Shown here one piece after another: positions 48,018 to 59,574 of a stretch of DNA of 64,000 nt (position 1 is the first letter of the stretch; every line of letters begins with the position of its first letter). The notes beneath the pieces are model-generated. The model saw nothing but the letters and a program-made list of their open reading frames with translations, did not search any database and was not told the origin of the DNA. Made by a program: the position numbers and the translations under genes. The stretch is taken from positions 1,860,001-1,924,000 of the forward strand of contig JAWNGF010000008.1 of NCBI GenBank assembly GCA_037039685.1. The letters run 5' to 3'. The stretch is from Ceratobasidium sp. AG-K (lineage: Eukaryota; Basidiomycota; Agaricomycetes; Cantharellales; Ceratobasidiaceae).

Positions 48018-51000
48018 ATGGCGCCGTCCTCTACCCCGTCGATGACGGGTATCTATGAAGGTCGAGTGGGAGGTAGCGCGCTTATACCTCAGTACCCCTC
48101 GTCCACAGTCTACCAGCATTCCCTGGATTGGCGCGACGCCCGGCTTGTGTACCTTGCGGCGCCGCGTGCTCCAGGCGCAGGCTATGGTCTCGAGTCCCTG
48201 CATACATTTGCCGGTCTCCCTGACCCGCGACGTACTGCTGTTCCTCGGGCAACCTCCAGTGCCCCGCTTCCGGAGCAGCCACTTGTTTTTGATATTGCTC
48301 GCTCGATTGCGTCTAGCTCTCCCTACAGTATTCGTCCAGACATGCCCGCTTTCCATGCTCCGTTGAGCCCGATTCCTGCCCCCTATGTTCTGCCTGCCCC
48401 CTATGCTCCACCTCAGTTGATTGTTGATCGCCCGGAGCTAGACGCTGCCGACTTTATAGCGCATCCGGCGAGTCCTACGGGGACTCTGATCAATGGCTCC
48501 GACTCTCCAGCTGCAAGCGACCATTCAAGCGTAGATCGTATTGCCGACTACCTAGCCAATACACATGTCGGTTCACCTGCCCCTGTGTCTCCTCCTTGGT
48601 CCCCTGTTAATCCGGCGCATTATGTCCCTCCCCCTTCCTTTGCGGAACAGTTTCCCCACGCTCCCCAGCCATTCCCCGCGTACGCGCCCCCAACACCCGG
48701 TCCTGGGGCCATGCCCAACCATTATCCACAGCCCGGTTACCCCTTGCCGACCCAGCCTCTGTATCATCCACCAGCGCACCAGCCCTATCAATACGCCCCC
48801 CCCCAGCCCCAGCGTCCCTACGGTCCTCAGCGGCGGTTGCCCGCGCCCGCCCCTGTGGTTGCCCCAGTAGCGCAGCCCGGTGACTTCTTTGATGATCAAA
48901 AGGGCTTCGTGGCAATGATCAAGAGCGTGGCGGATGGTCTGAAAGATATGAAGCTGGTGGACGAAAATTATTTAACATGGTCGTGTCGTGTCTGGGACTC
49001 ACTTAGCGTGCGAGAGCTCTCACAGTACATTGACGCCGCAGTCATTCCGCTGCATCCTCTCGACGAGGAGGCCTTTCGCCTTTGGCGTTTCCGGGAGGGC
49101 CTGGTCCGCGAGGTGATTGTCAACGTGCTTGACCCCAGTCAGTACCCGTATCTGGAGGACAATCTTTCAGCGGCTTCGGTCTGGAGGGTGCTACGCAAGA
49201 TTCACGCACCTTTGACGGAAAGCCGTGCTAGCGCCATCCGTTCGCAGATTCAGTTGTTGCGGATGCCCGAGGGTGCCTCTATTGAGGAGCACATGACGAA
49301 ACTCAAGCATCTCTTTACCGAGATGAGTATGCTTGGTCAACCTATGCCAGATGGAGATCAACGGCACACGCTACTCACGAGTCTTCTGCCCTCTTGGAGG
49401 CAGACCGTCCTCAACATGGAGCTGGATCCAAAGCCGTTGGCCGAGACCATCATCGGTATCCGTAGTGTTGCTCGTCGTCTCGAATTAGAGTCCTTGTTGT
49501 GTTCATCCCGCCCGAATCCAGGGGCTACCGCGTTTGCTGCTCAGAGCAACCCTTCCCGCCCTCGTAACCTCTGCTATGACTGCTGTCAGCCTGGCCATTC
49601 GATCGGTTCCGGGTCCTGTCCGGTGTCCATGAAGCGGATTGCGACCTTTGGCAGTGACCACGCAAACGAATGGCGCAGGGATGGCAAGAAGGACTCCCGT
49701 GGAGACAAGCCCAAGCCCAAGGACGATGCCACGCCTGCGCCAGGTGCCTCGGCGACCGGCAAATCAGCAGCCCCTCCAGAGACGGCCAAGGCATCCCTAG
49801 TTAAGGTGTCTACCTGGTCCTCGTCGGTTCCCGGTTGGGCCGATGAGGCGACGGCTATGACTGCAAGCGTTGAAGACGATTCGGGCTTCATCATTGTCGA
49901 TTCCGGGACTTCCCATCACCTGGTCAACCAACGGGCATTCTTCGTCAATTACCGAGAGTTTGGCACGCATGAGCGACCTACCATTAGTGGACTCTACGAG
50001 GATCGGAAGGGATTTGCGCTGGGTGTTGGCGACGTGGCAATCCCCACTTTGTTGCCACAAGGACTTATATGGTGTTACCTACCCGATGCCTACTTTGTGC
50101 CTGACGCTGGGAGGACCCTTCTCTCTACTTGGAGACTGATGGCCGCTGGAGGCGTTGTCAAATGGAACCCTTATGGTGCTACCCCAGTGAAGGGCCCCGA
50201 TTCCTCACTTATAGGCATTGCCTGGCCCTCGAATGGAGTGTGGCAAATTCCTGTTTTGCTGGAACCCCTGTCCATCGAGGCAAATTCGGCAGTGGCTGCC
50301 TCGTCGATCAACAAAGCGGTACTTTGGCATCGACGCTTTTGACATCTGGGCACGTCCAACCTTTCAAAACTTGCTTCTGGTTCGCTAGTACATGGTCTCC
50401 CGGATTCCCTGGTTTGTCTCGCCAAATGTGACGAATGCGCCCTTGCCAAGGCTACTTGCTCTGCATTCCCCATCTTGGACTCCCATGCGTCTGCGCCGCT
50501 GGAGCTGGTTCACTCCGACCTGTCTGGTCCCTTCCCTACCTCGGTTGGTGGCGCCCGCTACTGGATGGTCCTGCTTGACGATGCGACTCGCTATCTCTGG
50601 GTCTGCGTTCTCAAATCAAAATCCCAAGCTTTTGACGCCTTCCGAACATGGCACAAGCGAGTGACCACCCAGACTGGTTGGGTACTGAAGACAATCCGCT
50701 CTGACAATGGCGGCGAGTACCTCTCTGACCAATGGACTGAGTACCTTGCTGATTCAGGCATTGCCCACCAGACCTCGACGCCTCACAGCTCCCAGCAGAA
50801 CAGTCGAGCTGAGCGCAAGCATCAAAGTCTGAAGGAACGGGTTAGGGCAATGCTGATTGATGCGGGTCTGTCTGTGGGTTGGTGGGCTGAGTGTGTTCAT
50901 ACTGCGGTGTACATCATGAATCAATCCCCTCATTCCGCGCTCAATGTCGTCCCTTTTGAGGCTTGGACTGGTATTCGCCCTTCTGTCTCCCAGCTCCGAA

Positions 51001-53144
51001 TCTTCGGCTCCAAGTGCTTTGCGGTCGACACGTCAGGAAGCGCCAAGGCCCTCGAGCCCCGTTCAATCAAATGCCAGTTCCTCGGCTATGATGGGATGGC
51101 AAAGGCCTGGAGGCTGCGCGTGAAAGGTTTGGTCAAAGTCCTTTGCTGTCGGGACGTGGTCTTTCACGAGTCGTCGAGCTTAGGTGCGTGCCCTGCAGAG
51201 TCGTTCCCACTGGATGAACTGGAAGGTGCCTTCCTTCCCTCGTCACAGGAGGGGGTGGAGGAGACGGTCTCTGGCTCCGAGTCACAGGAAGTCGATGAGA
51301 TCGTGCCGATATCTGGACAACATGTGGCTGGTCAAGTGGGAGACAATGATGAACCTGTGCCTGTGGATTTACTGGATTGACCCATTGAACCAGACTGGAC
51401 CAAGAAGGCGTCGTCGCTACTGCCTGAAGTTGAGGCAAAGCTTCCTCGGCAATCAACCCGCGAGCGTAGACCCATGTGGAAGATGCGTGATGGCACTTCT
51501 GCGTCAGTCGTTATTGTCCCTCCAGCCCCGTCTACATACCGGCAGATGCTGAAGGACCCACTCGCGAGCGATTGGCAGCGCAGTACCCTGGCCGAGTTTG
51601 AATCTTGGAAGGATCTTGGTGTCTACAGCGTGGTCAGTGCACCAAAAGGACGTCGATGTCTTGGAACCAAACCCGTCTACGTGTGCAAGACAAATGCCGA
51701 CGGCACTATTGATCGACTCAAGGTCCGTTATGTCGTACTCGGGAACTTGCAGAAGGAAGGCCTGGACTATGGGGAGACTTCATCACCAACAGCACGACCC
51801 GAGACCTTGAAACTTATGGTCAGCATTGGCACCGAGAAGGACTGGGAAATCCACCAAATGGACGTGAAGACGGCGTTCCTGCATGCCGAGGTCGATCGCG
51901 AGATCTATCTTCGCATCCCGGACGGATTCCCAGACTCCGAGCTCCCACCCGATGTTTCTCGTGACAAGCTCGCGCTGCGTCTACACAAGGCAGTCTATGG
52001 CCTGAAGCAAGCGGGCTATCTCTGGATGCGTCATGCCATGAAGGTTTTCATTCGCGTTGGGTTTACTCAGTCAGCTTACGACCCTTGCTTGTTTTTCAAA
52101 GACCTCGATGACTGCGGTCGTGTCTGGGTTCTTGTCTATGTCGACGACTTTACGATCCTTGCGCCTACCCCCGGAGCTATGACCGCATCTAAGGCACTCC
52201 TATCCGAGGCGTTCCAGCTCAAGGACTTGGGCGAGGTCAGGCAGATTCTGGGACTCGAGATCGAGCGCGACCGCAAGACGGGCACGACGAGACTTCTGCA
52301 GCGGAAATACGTGCGAAACCTGCTGAAAGAGTTGGGCCTTGAAGACTGCAAACCCGTCTACTCACCGATGGAGGCTGGTTTACAGCTCCCCGTTCATGGC
52401 TCAGACGTTGGCGAGGTTCCTCTGAGTGTGGAGGATGCAAACTTCATGCGCGACAAGTCGTATAGCAGGATCCTTGGCTCTTTAAACTGGCTCGCAAACG
52501 GTTCTCGACCCGACATCTCCTTTGCTTGCTCGTTCCTTGGTCAGCATGCAAAACTCCCTGGTCCGTTACATTGGTCTGCGCTGATGCGTGTGGTTCGCTA
52601 TTTACGGACTACTTATGACTCGGGTATCGTTTACACTCATGGCAGCGGACTCCATCTCGTGGGCTACTCGGATAGCGATCATGGCGGAGACACTCGTGAC
52701 TTTGTTTCCTACACGGGTTACGTATTCACTCTCGCCGGAGGCGCCATCTCGCACAAGGCGATCAAGCAACAGTGTGTCTCAAAGTCGTCGGCTGAGGCCG
52801 AGTACGCCGCGCTATACGAGTGTGCTACTCAATCTGTCTGGCTGAGGCGATTGGCAACCGATTTCCAGCTTGATACGTCAAAGCCCTTTGATATTCGCAT
52901 GGACTCTCAGTCGGCAATGAAGATGGCTCTTAGCGAGGGCTTTAGTGGTCGAACCAAGCACGTTTCAATCAATTTTCACTACTCGCGTGCACTTGTCCGT
53001 AGCGGGGATATCGAGCTGACCTGGGTCCCTGGCGCGGAGAATGTTGCCGACATTTGCACGAAGGCTTTGCCTAGGCCTAGGTTTAACGAGCTGCTCGCTC
53101 TGCTCCGCTTCGGGATATCATACAGTAAACCGGCCTCGACTTGA
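48018..53144 (+). pseudogene. copia gag-pol, one frame with two internal stops
   Basis: I start at the ATG at 48018. A long Pro/Tyr-rich gag N-terminus is followed by a UBN2-type gag core (FRLWRFREGLVREVIVNVL). A zinc knuckle follows, CYDCCQPGHSIGSGSC (CX2CX4HX6C, two residues longer than usual). Next come a protease with IIVDSGTSHHLV, the pre-integrase HxxxC region (LWHRRF, stop, HLG) and an integrase with HSDLSGPF, SDNGGEY and the AERKHQS Glu of the DDE triad. Reverse transcriptase has MDVKTAFLHA and YVDD, and RNase H has GYSDSDHGGD, SSAEAEY and DSQSA. TGA codons at 50340-50342 and 51378-51380 break one otherwise continuous frame of about 1708 codons. The first replaces a residue normally Gly. 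This copy should be unable to move by itself. Confidence 0.93.
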
Positions 53145-53314
53145 TGCCTTTGCTGCCGCTTCTTACGTTTTTGTCTCTGGTTTTGTCCCTTTTTTTTCTT
53201 TTTTCTTTCTTTGTTTTTCTTTGTTCTCTTTGCGCTCTTTCTCTTTCTTTTTTCTGTCTCTCTTTTTCGCTTCATTGGGGTTGTGAAGTCCGTTCTTAGG
53301 TGCGTTCGGACTTC

Positions 53315-53323
53315 AAGTGGGAG
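53315..53323 (+). other. Polypurine tract of copia element
   Basis: AAGTGGGAG lies immediately before the 3' LTR, the position at which plus-strand synthesis is primed. Confidence 0.7.
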
Positions 53324-53594
53324 TGTCGTAGCATAGAGAGACAGGTCACATGACCGGATCTCACGCACGGGCGCGTCTCCTATTCCGCGCCCTATTTCAG
53401 ACTCACACCCCTATTGGGGTTTCCTCAGTTGGCTTCGTCTATCACGCTGCCCGCTGAGGTATGTTTCGTCTTTCATGTTTCTCTCGTAGTACCTGTCTCA
53501 CACTGTACCTTAGATACATTGTTTTGCAGGTAATACGAGTTGGCTTCGTCTATCACGCTGCCCGCTGAGATACATTGTTTTGCAGCGTTCAACA
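53324..53594 (+). repeat. 3' LTR of copia element
   Basis: 271 bp, same length as the 5' LTR, with CG kept at the four positions where the 5' copy has TG or CA. The intron-containing and intron-less duplicated segments are at 53427-53529 and 53538-53585. Confidence 0.95.
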
Positions 53595-53606
53595 GTCAAT
53601 CAATAT

Positions 53607-53823
53607 TAAAGTTGGGGAGATCCATAGTCATCCATGCAAATTGCACGTGACACACGAAGTTCCATGTATGGGATCCTCGCTCTGGTTCTCGACGAGGAGG
53701 AGGTTTACAGAAGCGAAAATAACCGCGTTGGAATCGGAGAGTCGATAAAGACAACCCCCCGCAGGCAGAATTCGCATATCTGCCCTCTGAGCTCTGAACT
53801 CGAGCCTACTGCACAGCCTGAAT
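53607..53823 (+). repeat. Inverted duplicate of the 5' end of the unknown gene (left arm)
   Basis: 217 bp that repeat, in reverse orientation, 54441-54657 with two mismatches by eye. The copy includes the start codon and first 64 codons plus about 27 bp upstream, so it can open translation from ATG at 53634 but stops at TGA 53826-53828. Confidence 0.85.
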
Positions 53824-53986
53824 GCTGAATCATTATGCATAGAAATCACTTGGGGACTGACCATTATTGGGCGGGAGGTTCTGGGGTCCTGGCCATAAAG
53901 GCTCACCGATTGAAGGAATCCGTTTGTTATTTATTCAATCTGAAGCGCAAGTCGTATCCACCTATAGAACACTGTATATACATAGT

Positions 53987-54630
53987 TTATGCGAGAAGAT
54001 ATTCTGATGTAGCCCTATTGCTTTTGAGCTTTGTATGAGCCCATTCGCTGGCTGAGGTATTAGGTCCGTTGAGACCTCGAGTGTATGCATTGATGAACCA
54101 ACGTGATCTCGTTGTGAATCTGGAAAAGAGTTGAATGATTACCGGACATCTAGAAATAGAGAGCAAAACCTACCTTTGAATCAATAAAATCGGTATCTCT
54201 TCAGGTGCCCGAAGCATATTATTTTCAACATCCGCAACCCGACTCGAGGGCGGAGACAGCCAACATATCCGTTAGTTGGTTACTTACCCCTTGTATTGCA
54301 AGGGTGAGGTTCCAGCGCTGAGACTTACGCTTTGTCGAGCAAGGCATTGTCGTTATTGAGAAAGATGCCCCCGTGGACCCCGAACCCCCTCATGGGCATT
54401 AATAAATATTTGCTGACTAAATACGCCGAAACGACCCAGTATTCAGGCTGTGCAGTAGGCTCGAGTTCAGAGCTCAGAGGGCAGATATGCGAATTCTGCC
54501 TGCGGGGGGTTGTCTTTATCGACTCTCCGATTCCAACGCGGCTATTTTCGCTTCTGTAAACCTCCTCCTCGTCGAGAACCAGAGCGAGGATCCCATACAT
54601 GGAACTTCGTGTGTCACGTGCAATTTGCAT
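53987..54630 (-). CDS. Small protein of unknown function
   Basis: Three exons with good splice sites and consistent phases: 54630-54329, 54242-54174 and 54119-53987, giving about 167 residues. A CTAAC branch-like site lies about 30 nt before the first acceptor. The product begins MQIARDTRSSMYGILAL, has an acidic patch LDEEE, a middle segment SAYLVSKYLLMPMRGFGV, then PEEIPILLIQRFTTRSRWF, and ends SEYLLA. I recognise no domain, signal peptide or clear membrane span. The intron phases and lack of stops make a real gene likely. Its 5' end is duplicated in inverted orientation 160 bp past its stop codon, so a transcript from that arm would run against this gene. Confidence 0.5.
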
Positions 54631-54657
54631 GGATGATTATGGATCTCCCCAACTTTA
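54441..54657 (-). repeat. Inverted duplicate of the 5' end of the unknown gene (right arm)
   Basis: This arm belongs to the apparently complete gene copy. The two arms face each other across 617 bp that contain the rest of the gene. Confidence 0.85.
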
Positions 54658-55072
54658 CTTTTTATTATTATAAAAAACTAAAACAACTAGCAGGTACGTT
54701 CTTGCCGGGTTCGCTGAGCAACACGACTGTAATTTTACTAGTACATAACGTTTGGAATTTTCGTCATCCAATTAGCCTCATGTATTCGAGCCTCATGGGA
54801 AAAGCACACAATTCACGCACGCCTCTTCATGCCAGCGATCCAACCCAATGGATACCCTCCTTAACCATCACAAGTGGCCTAGTATCTGCCTTTACCTTGT
54901 TTTAACTTTGCTGCATCCAAACTAGTACATTCTGCAACTGAATCGGAGGTAAGTATTGTTACAATGCCGTCTGGGGTGCAAGGCGTTGCACCACCAGTTG
55001 GGAGGATTACTCTGCTAAGTGGTCGGGGAATAGGGTTCAAAAGTTGTCCCGCAAAACGGGCCAGATTCGAAG
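54658..55072. other. Promoter region between the unknown gene and the DUF6535-type gene
   Basis: No gene recognised. The two flanking genes diverge from this 415-bp stretch, so it probably carries both promoters. Confidence 0.35.
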
Positions 55073-58000
55073 ATGGACTCCGGTAGAGTTCGCACTACGG
55101 AAACCGAAATTCCAGTTCTACCCAGCGTTCATGAGCAGACGCGAGTGAGTCGACTCTTGATACTTGTTTGCGGATGTTACTGAATGCGAACTCCAATAGA
55201 GTTCAAGACATGTGGGCGACTTTGATGAGTATGGCGCCGAACTTGACCCTGAGGCACGCGTTTGGCGGATGTATGCAAAAGAATCCGAGCGGTTCGATCT
55301 CGATAAAGGAAATGAATGGAATCAGTATGTTTTGATACTGGAAATTTTTCTTTCCACGCGAACTAAGTATATCGGATATGATACAGATCCCTTGATGTCG
55401 TCATCGGTAAGTGTGCGCTGCAACAATTCTGCTTGCGTTCCTGTGACTGATAGGGCGTGCGATTGAAGTATCCGCAAGTATAGTCTACCCTTGCCAAAAT
55501 CGCGAATGCTTAACATTACAGTAGGCGGCATTATTCTCGGTGGTATGCTCAGTGTCCGTCAAACCTTTGGTCTATTCGCTCCCTGTGCTTACAACTATAC
55601 TTGATGCAGATTTCTCGTCGAGAGCACCAAGAAACTGCAAAATGACCCATCAGTCGTAACACTAGAAGTCATTTCACAGACCCTGCTTGGTATAGCGCGT
55701 AACCAGTCTAATGTCCCCCTGGGCTCCCCTCCGCCAGCGTACTTGCAGTCACACTCGAGTTGGTCGGACATGTGTGTGAACATCCTATGGTACCTTTCGC
55801 TAAGTCTTAGCGTGGCTACAATCTTTGTCTCAATGTTGGCAAAAGAGTGGTGCAACCTATTCCTGTCTGGTCGTACAGGCCCGCTATACGTACAGGCGAG
55901 AAGGCGGCAAGTACGATGGGATGGAATAATACAGTGGCATATGCCTGAGGTGCTGGCAACCCTGCCATCCATACTCCCTCTCGCTTTAGGTAAGCAAATT
56001 GTGCGACAAGAACTGTGATAGCTTACACTTGTTATAATTTACCAACTTCAGTTTTGTTTACTACAGGATTGTGCATCCAGCTTTGGAACATTCGGCCCGT
56101 TCTTGCACTACCTGTTATTGTAGTAACACTATGTGTTTCATGGGGCTATTGTGCTTCGACCGTCCTCCCACTCTGGTTCGAGCACTGCCCCTACCGCACG
56201 CCATTATCACGTCATGCGCGGACGGTATTTGGGAACATCACCAAACGGAATGAGGAAGAAACGGAAACTCATACAAAACAAGATATCATTACCAGCCAAG
56301 CATTAAGCTGGGTCATTGAGAACTGCGACAACCAAGGATCAATTGATGTGGCGTTGCAGGCAATAGCTGGAGCTGATAAAGACCTGCCCTTGGAACCGTT
56401 GATGCGGTGCCATGCCGATGTGCTGGTCCGCCGCAGGTTGACAGCAGGGTCCGCTTACCCGGCGGACCATGAGGTAATATTTGGGTTGTATGCGCGCGCA
56501 CTTATGGTGCTGCAACCTCCAGCGATTCGGCCGGCAGACCAGTACGAAAGCTACGATCATGCGGTTGAGCTTAGGAAAAAGATCAAGGTCTTACAGATAG
56601 CCATCGAACGGTACGAGTGATTTATTCGTTAGCACGGCATAGATTCTCATGTTCATATGGATTGCCCGACATTGCATCCAGGAATGTTTCGAGTTGGCTC
56701 GCCGCGGAGGAGTTTCTACCAACACGCCACAACTTACTGGCCCTGAGGACAGGAAACCTCGTCCCCCTACGTTGCTTACACTCGTTGAGCTATAAGCGGG
56801 AAGGCGAAATGCTGGAACTACTCAAATCCACCATCGATGTGCTAGAGAGAAACGCATTGGAACCGGGGTTACTACAATCAGCTGCTCTCCGGTCGCTCGT
56901 TATTAGCACGGCTACGCTCCTCTCGTGTTCTCACGTCCATTCAAGTCCAGCCACGATATCGCCACACCTGCTTCGCCTGCTACGGGCTCATTTGGATCCG
57001 GCAGTTCTCGGAATTCTTCTTGTCGTAATTGCACTCGTGAGAAATGACTACCCTGGATGGAAATACCCGGCTCCGCTCAACCTTGCAGGCCGGGCAGAGC
57101 GAGTCATCGACTTGATTACGCATTATGCACCTACACTTGATGCCTTACCACGGACCTTGACCAGTCTTGGTCTGCTGGGGCTGCTTCTTCATTCAGACGG
57201 GTACAACCTGCATGACAAAGATTTAGACCAAGTGTTCCACTCCATCTCAAGGATGCAGAGTTCTAATAACGACGGTATTATTTACACTTTTCCTCGACAA
57301 TTCAACCTACACCAACATATACTAGACTCAATTACCCACAAACTATCAAATCCAAATGCCTACGACGAGGTCACAACGGAAGCTACCACAACAAAGGCTC
57401 ATTTACTGGCCCTAGGGTATATTCGTAACGAGTCGACTTCCGCTCCTTCCGCCGAAGTTTATGTGTTTGTGGTGGAGAGCATCTGCCGTTCATCCTCGGG
57501 GACCGTAAGGTCGCGCGGTTTGGAGCTAGTTCAAAGATATCCCCCGCTCAATATGACGCACAATCTGGTACTTTTGGTGGATAATCGAAATATTCTTCCC
57601 CTACTGGCGAATCAGCTATGCAATGGCAATGGTGATGGTGATCTACGCGATTTTGCAGCCACACAGTTGTACTCGGTCGTCGAGTTTGTTCTACGAAACG
57701 AGACCACACATCCCGATATTGCAAGTCTTCTTCTGGTAGCCTTGATCCAGTGTAAGGGGCTTTGGCAACTGCTGTCAGCACCCCCCGGATCGCCGATGCC
57801 TCTATCAAGTGCACTATTGGAGTTGCATCAATACCTGGAGGGAGCGACTGGTCGACACCCAAGCCCTGTCCTTCCAACCGAAGCTCCTGTAGCAGAGGTT
57901 TACGTGACATTAATCAAGAATGTTTGCCAGGCTCCTCCAACAGCGATGGGTGCCGTGTATAGGCGTTTGATGTCAAGGGTTCCCTCACCCGAACTCTCGG

Positions 58001-59313
58001 ATCGACTGGCAAACTTGGTCAATCGATACAGTATCATTCCGTTACTTGTAAGAACTCTTGAATCTGCCGAGGGAGATTTGCACGATTTTGTGGTCTCGCA
58101 GTTGTGCGTTTTGGTAAGCCTGGCCACGGTTAACCCCTCTGGGAGCACCCAAGACTTCAGCCCCCTACTCTATGTCCTAACGAAGCACGACGAACTTTGG
58201 AATCTACAGCGCGTACCACCAGTCCTGAACAAATCATTACTAGGGTTGCGTCAGTTCATTATCGATTCTATTACCGTCAAACTCTCCCGTCGGGGCGGGG
58301 AGCGCTCTGAGTGCATAGATATGAACATACAAGCATTGCATCGTACCTACAGTCAAACCATTGGCCCTCCTACCCCACAGATTTACGTTCTAATTACCGA
58401 GCAAGTCTGCCAGAGCTCAGTGGTAGATACGAGAGCCATGGGCATAGACTTGGCGTCCAGATTCCCCACACCCGAGCGCTCCAACGACTTGATAGAGTTG
58501 ATAAACAATCGGAATATTATTTCGATACTAAACGATGCTCTCCGTTCCAATAACCCCGGGGTCAAGGCTTTTGCCACAAACCAGCTGTGCCTTTTCATTG
58601 AATTTGTCTTAGAATCCCCATGTGAACCCGGCGGCGCGTCCGAGCGCCTCGTCATCAATTTGATCGAGTGCAGGCAGCTCTGCAATCCGAACCCACCAAT
58701 GGAATGGCCTGTGCTATTGATGCGGGCTCTAACACGATTCCACTTGTACACGATCAAAACCACCGTTGACGGGCCAGCACCGTATTCACACATGACCTCG
58801 GTAGAAACTCAGCTAGATGCTCTTTGTCGCACATATCATTGCTCGTTCGGAATCCCTACTCCACAGGTTCACGTGTTCCTGTTAGAAAATGTCCTTCGAG
58901 ATCCCTCCCCCACGATGAAGCGCCTTGCAGGAATGTTATTCTGCCGATTCCCCTATCCAACCCTTCCCGATAGCTTGATAGCTCTGATGATCGAGCGAAA
59001 CGTTGTCCCACGACTGGTCGAAGAGCTTCATTCGGAAGACCACGAGCTACAATTACTTTTATCTGCTCATTTATATCTCCTCACTAAACTCGTCTTGGAG
59101 AGGCCAGAGCAATTTGGCGTTCCTTTGAAATCCTTGTTGGCCGGCTTATGGAGGTGCGAAGAGTTGTGTGATCCCTCGCACCGCCTTGCGTCGGTAAAGG
59201 AAGTGCTGGGGAAGCAGATCGTTGAAATGTGTGGTGTTCCGTTTGATTCACGGACAAGCTATTATATCCACTTGTATGCTCGGCGAATCGTCGAGTACGA
59301 ACATAGTAACTAG
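55073..59313 (+). CDS. Large membrane protein, DUF6535-type N-terminus with helical-repeat C-terminus
   Basis: Function unknown; the family is expanded in agaricomycetes such as Rhizoctonia. From MDSGRVRTTETEIPV the product shows ARVWRMYAKESERFD, WNQSLDVVI, AALFSVVCSVFLVESTKKL (TM), WYLSLSLSVATIFVSMLAKEW (TM), then a stretch near 55950-56170 with two further membrane spans ending WGYCASTVLPLWF. After a cytosolic linker comes about 900 residues of repeated helices with the unit RNIIPLL/SQLCxLVEFVLxxP recurring four or five times, like ARM/HEAT repeats. Two joins are uncertain. The exon before AALFSV does not meet the preceding one in phase. At 56611-56642 only a 32-nt intron (GTACGA...ATAG) or a frameshift connects the two halves. 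A partly decayed gene is possible. Confidence 0.65.
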
Positions 59314-59574
59314 CGAGGGTTGTCCTGTCTCGTGTTTAGGAGTTGCTCATATTTATGGATCGTTCAAACCCGAATCATCCGCGCCTTGATGTATTTATCT
59401 GCCAACTCGCAGTGATTATCACAATAGTGCTACCAAAGCCAAAAGTTTGCGGCGGGTTGGGTGCCTACTTTCTCGGCTTCTTGGTGACTGTAAGCGCCGA
59501 GATGGAACTACCCATGACCGGCCCACGAAATTGCATCCGCGCATCCGCGCATCCGCACCATCCACACACACGCC

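Larger units (their letters stand above)
47618..53594 (+). mobile_element. Ty1/copia LTR retrotransposon, 5977 bp
   Basis: Two 271-bp LTRs (TG...CA) bound the element, flanked by the 5-bp target duplication GTCAA (47613-47617 and 53595-53599). The domain order gag, protease, integrase, reverse transcriptase, RNase H places it in Ty1/copia. A primer-binding site directly follows the 5' LTR and a purine tract directly precedes the 3' LTR. The LTRs differ at only four sites, so insertion is recent, but gag-pol already has two stops. Confidence 0.95.

Noticed and set aside
53159..53285. T-rich tract with a long frame on the other strand
   Set aside because: Low-complexity CTTT repeats after the gag-pol stop; the lysine-rich frame is an artefact.
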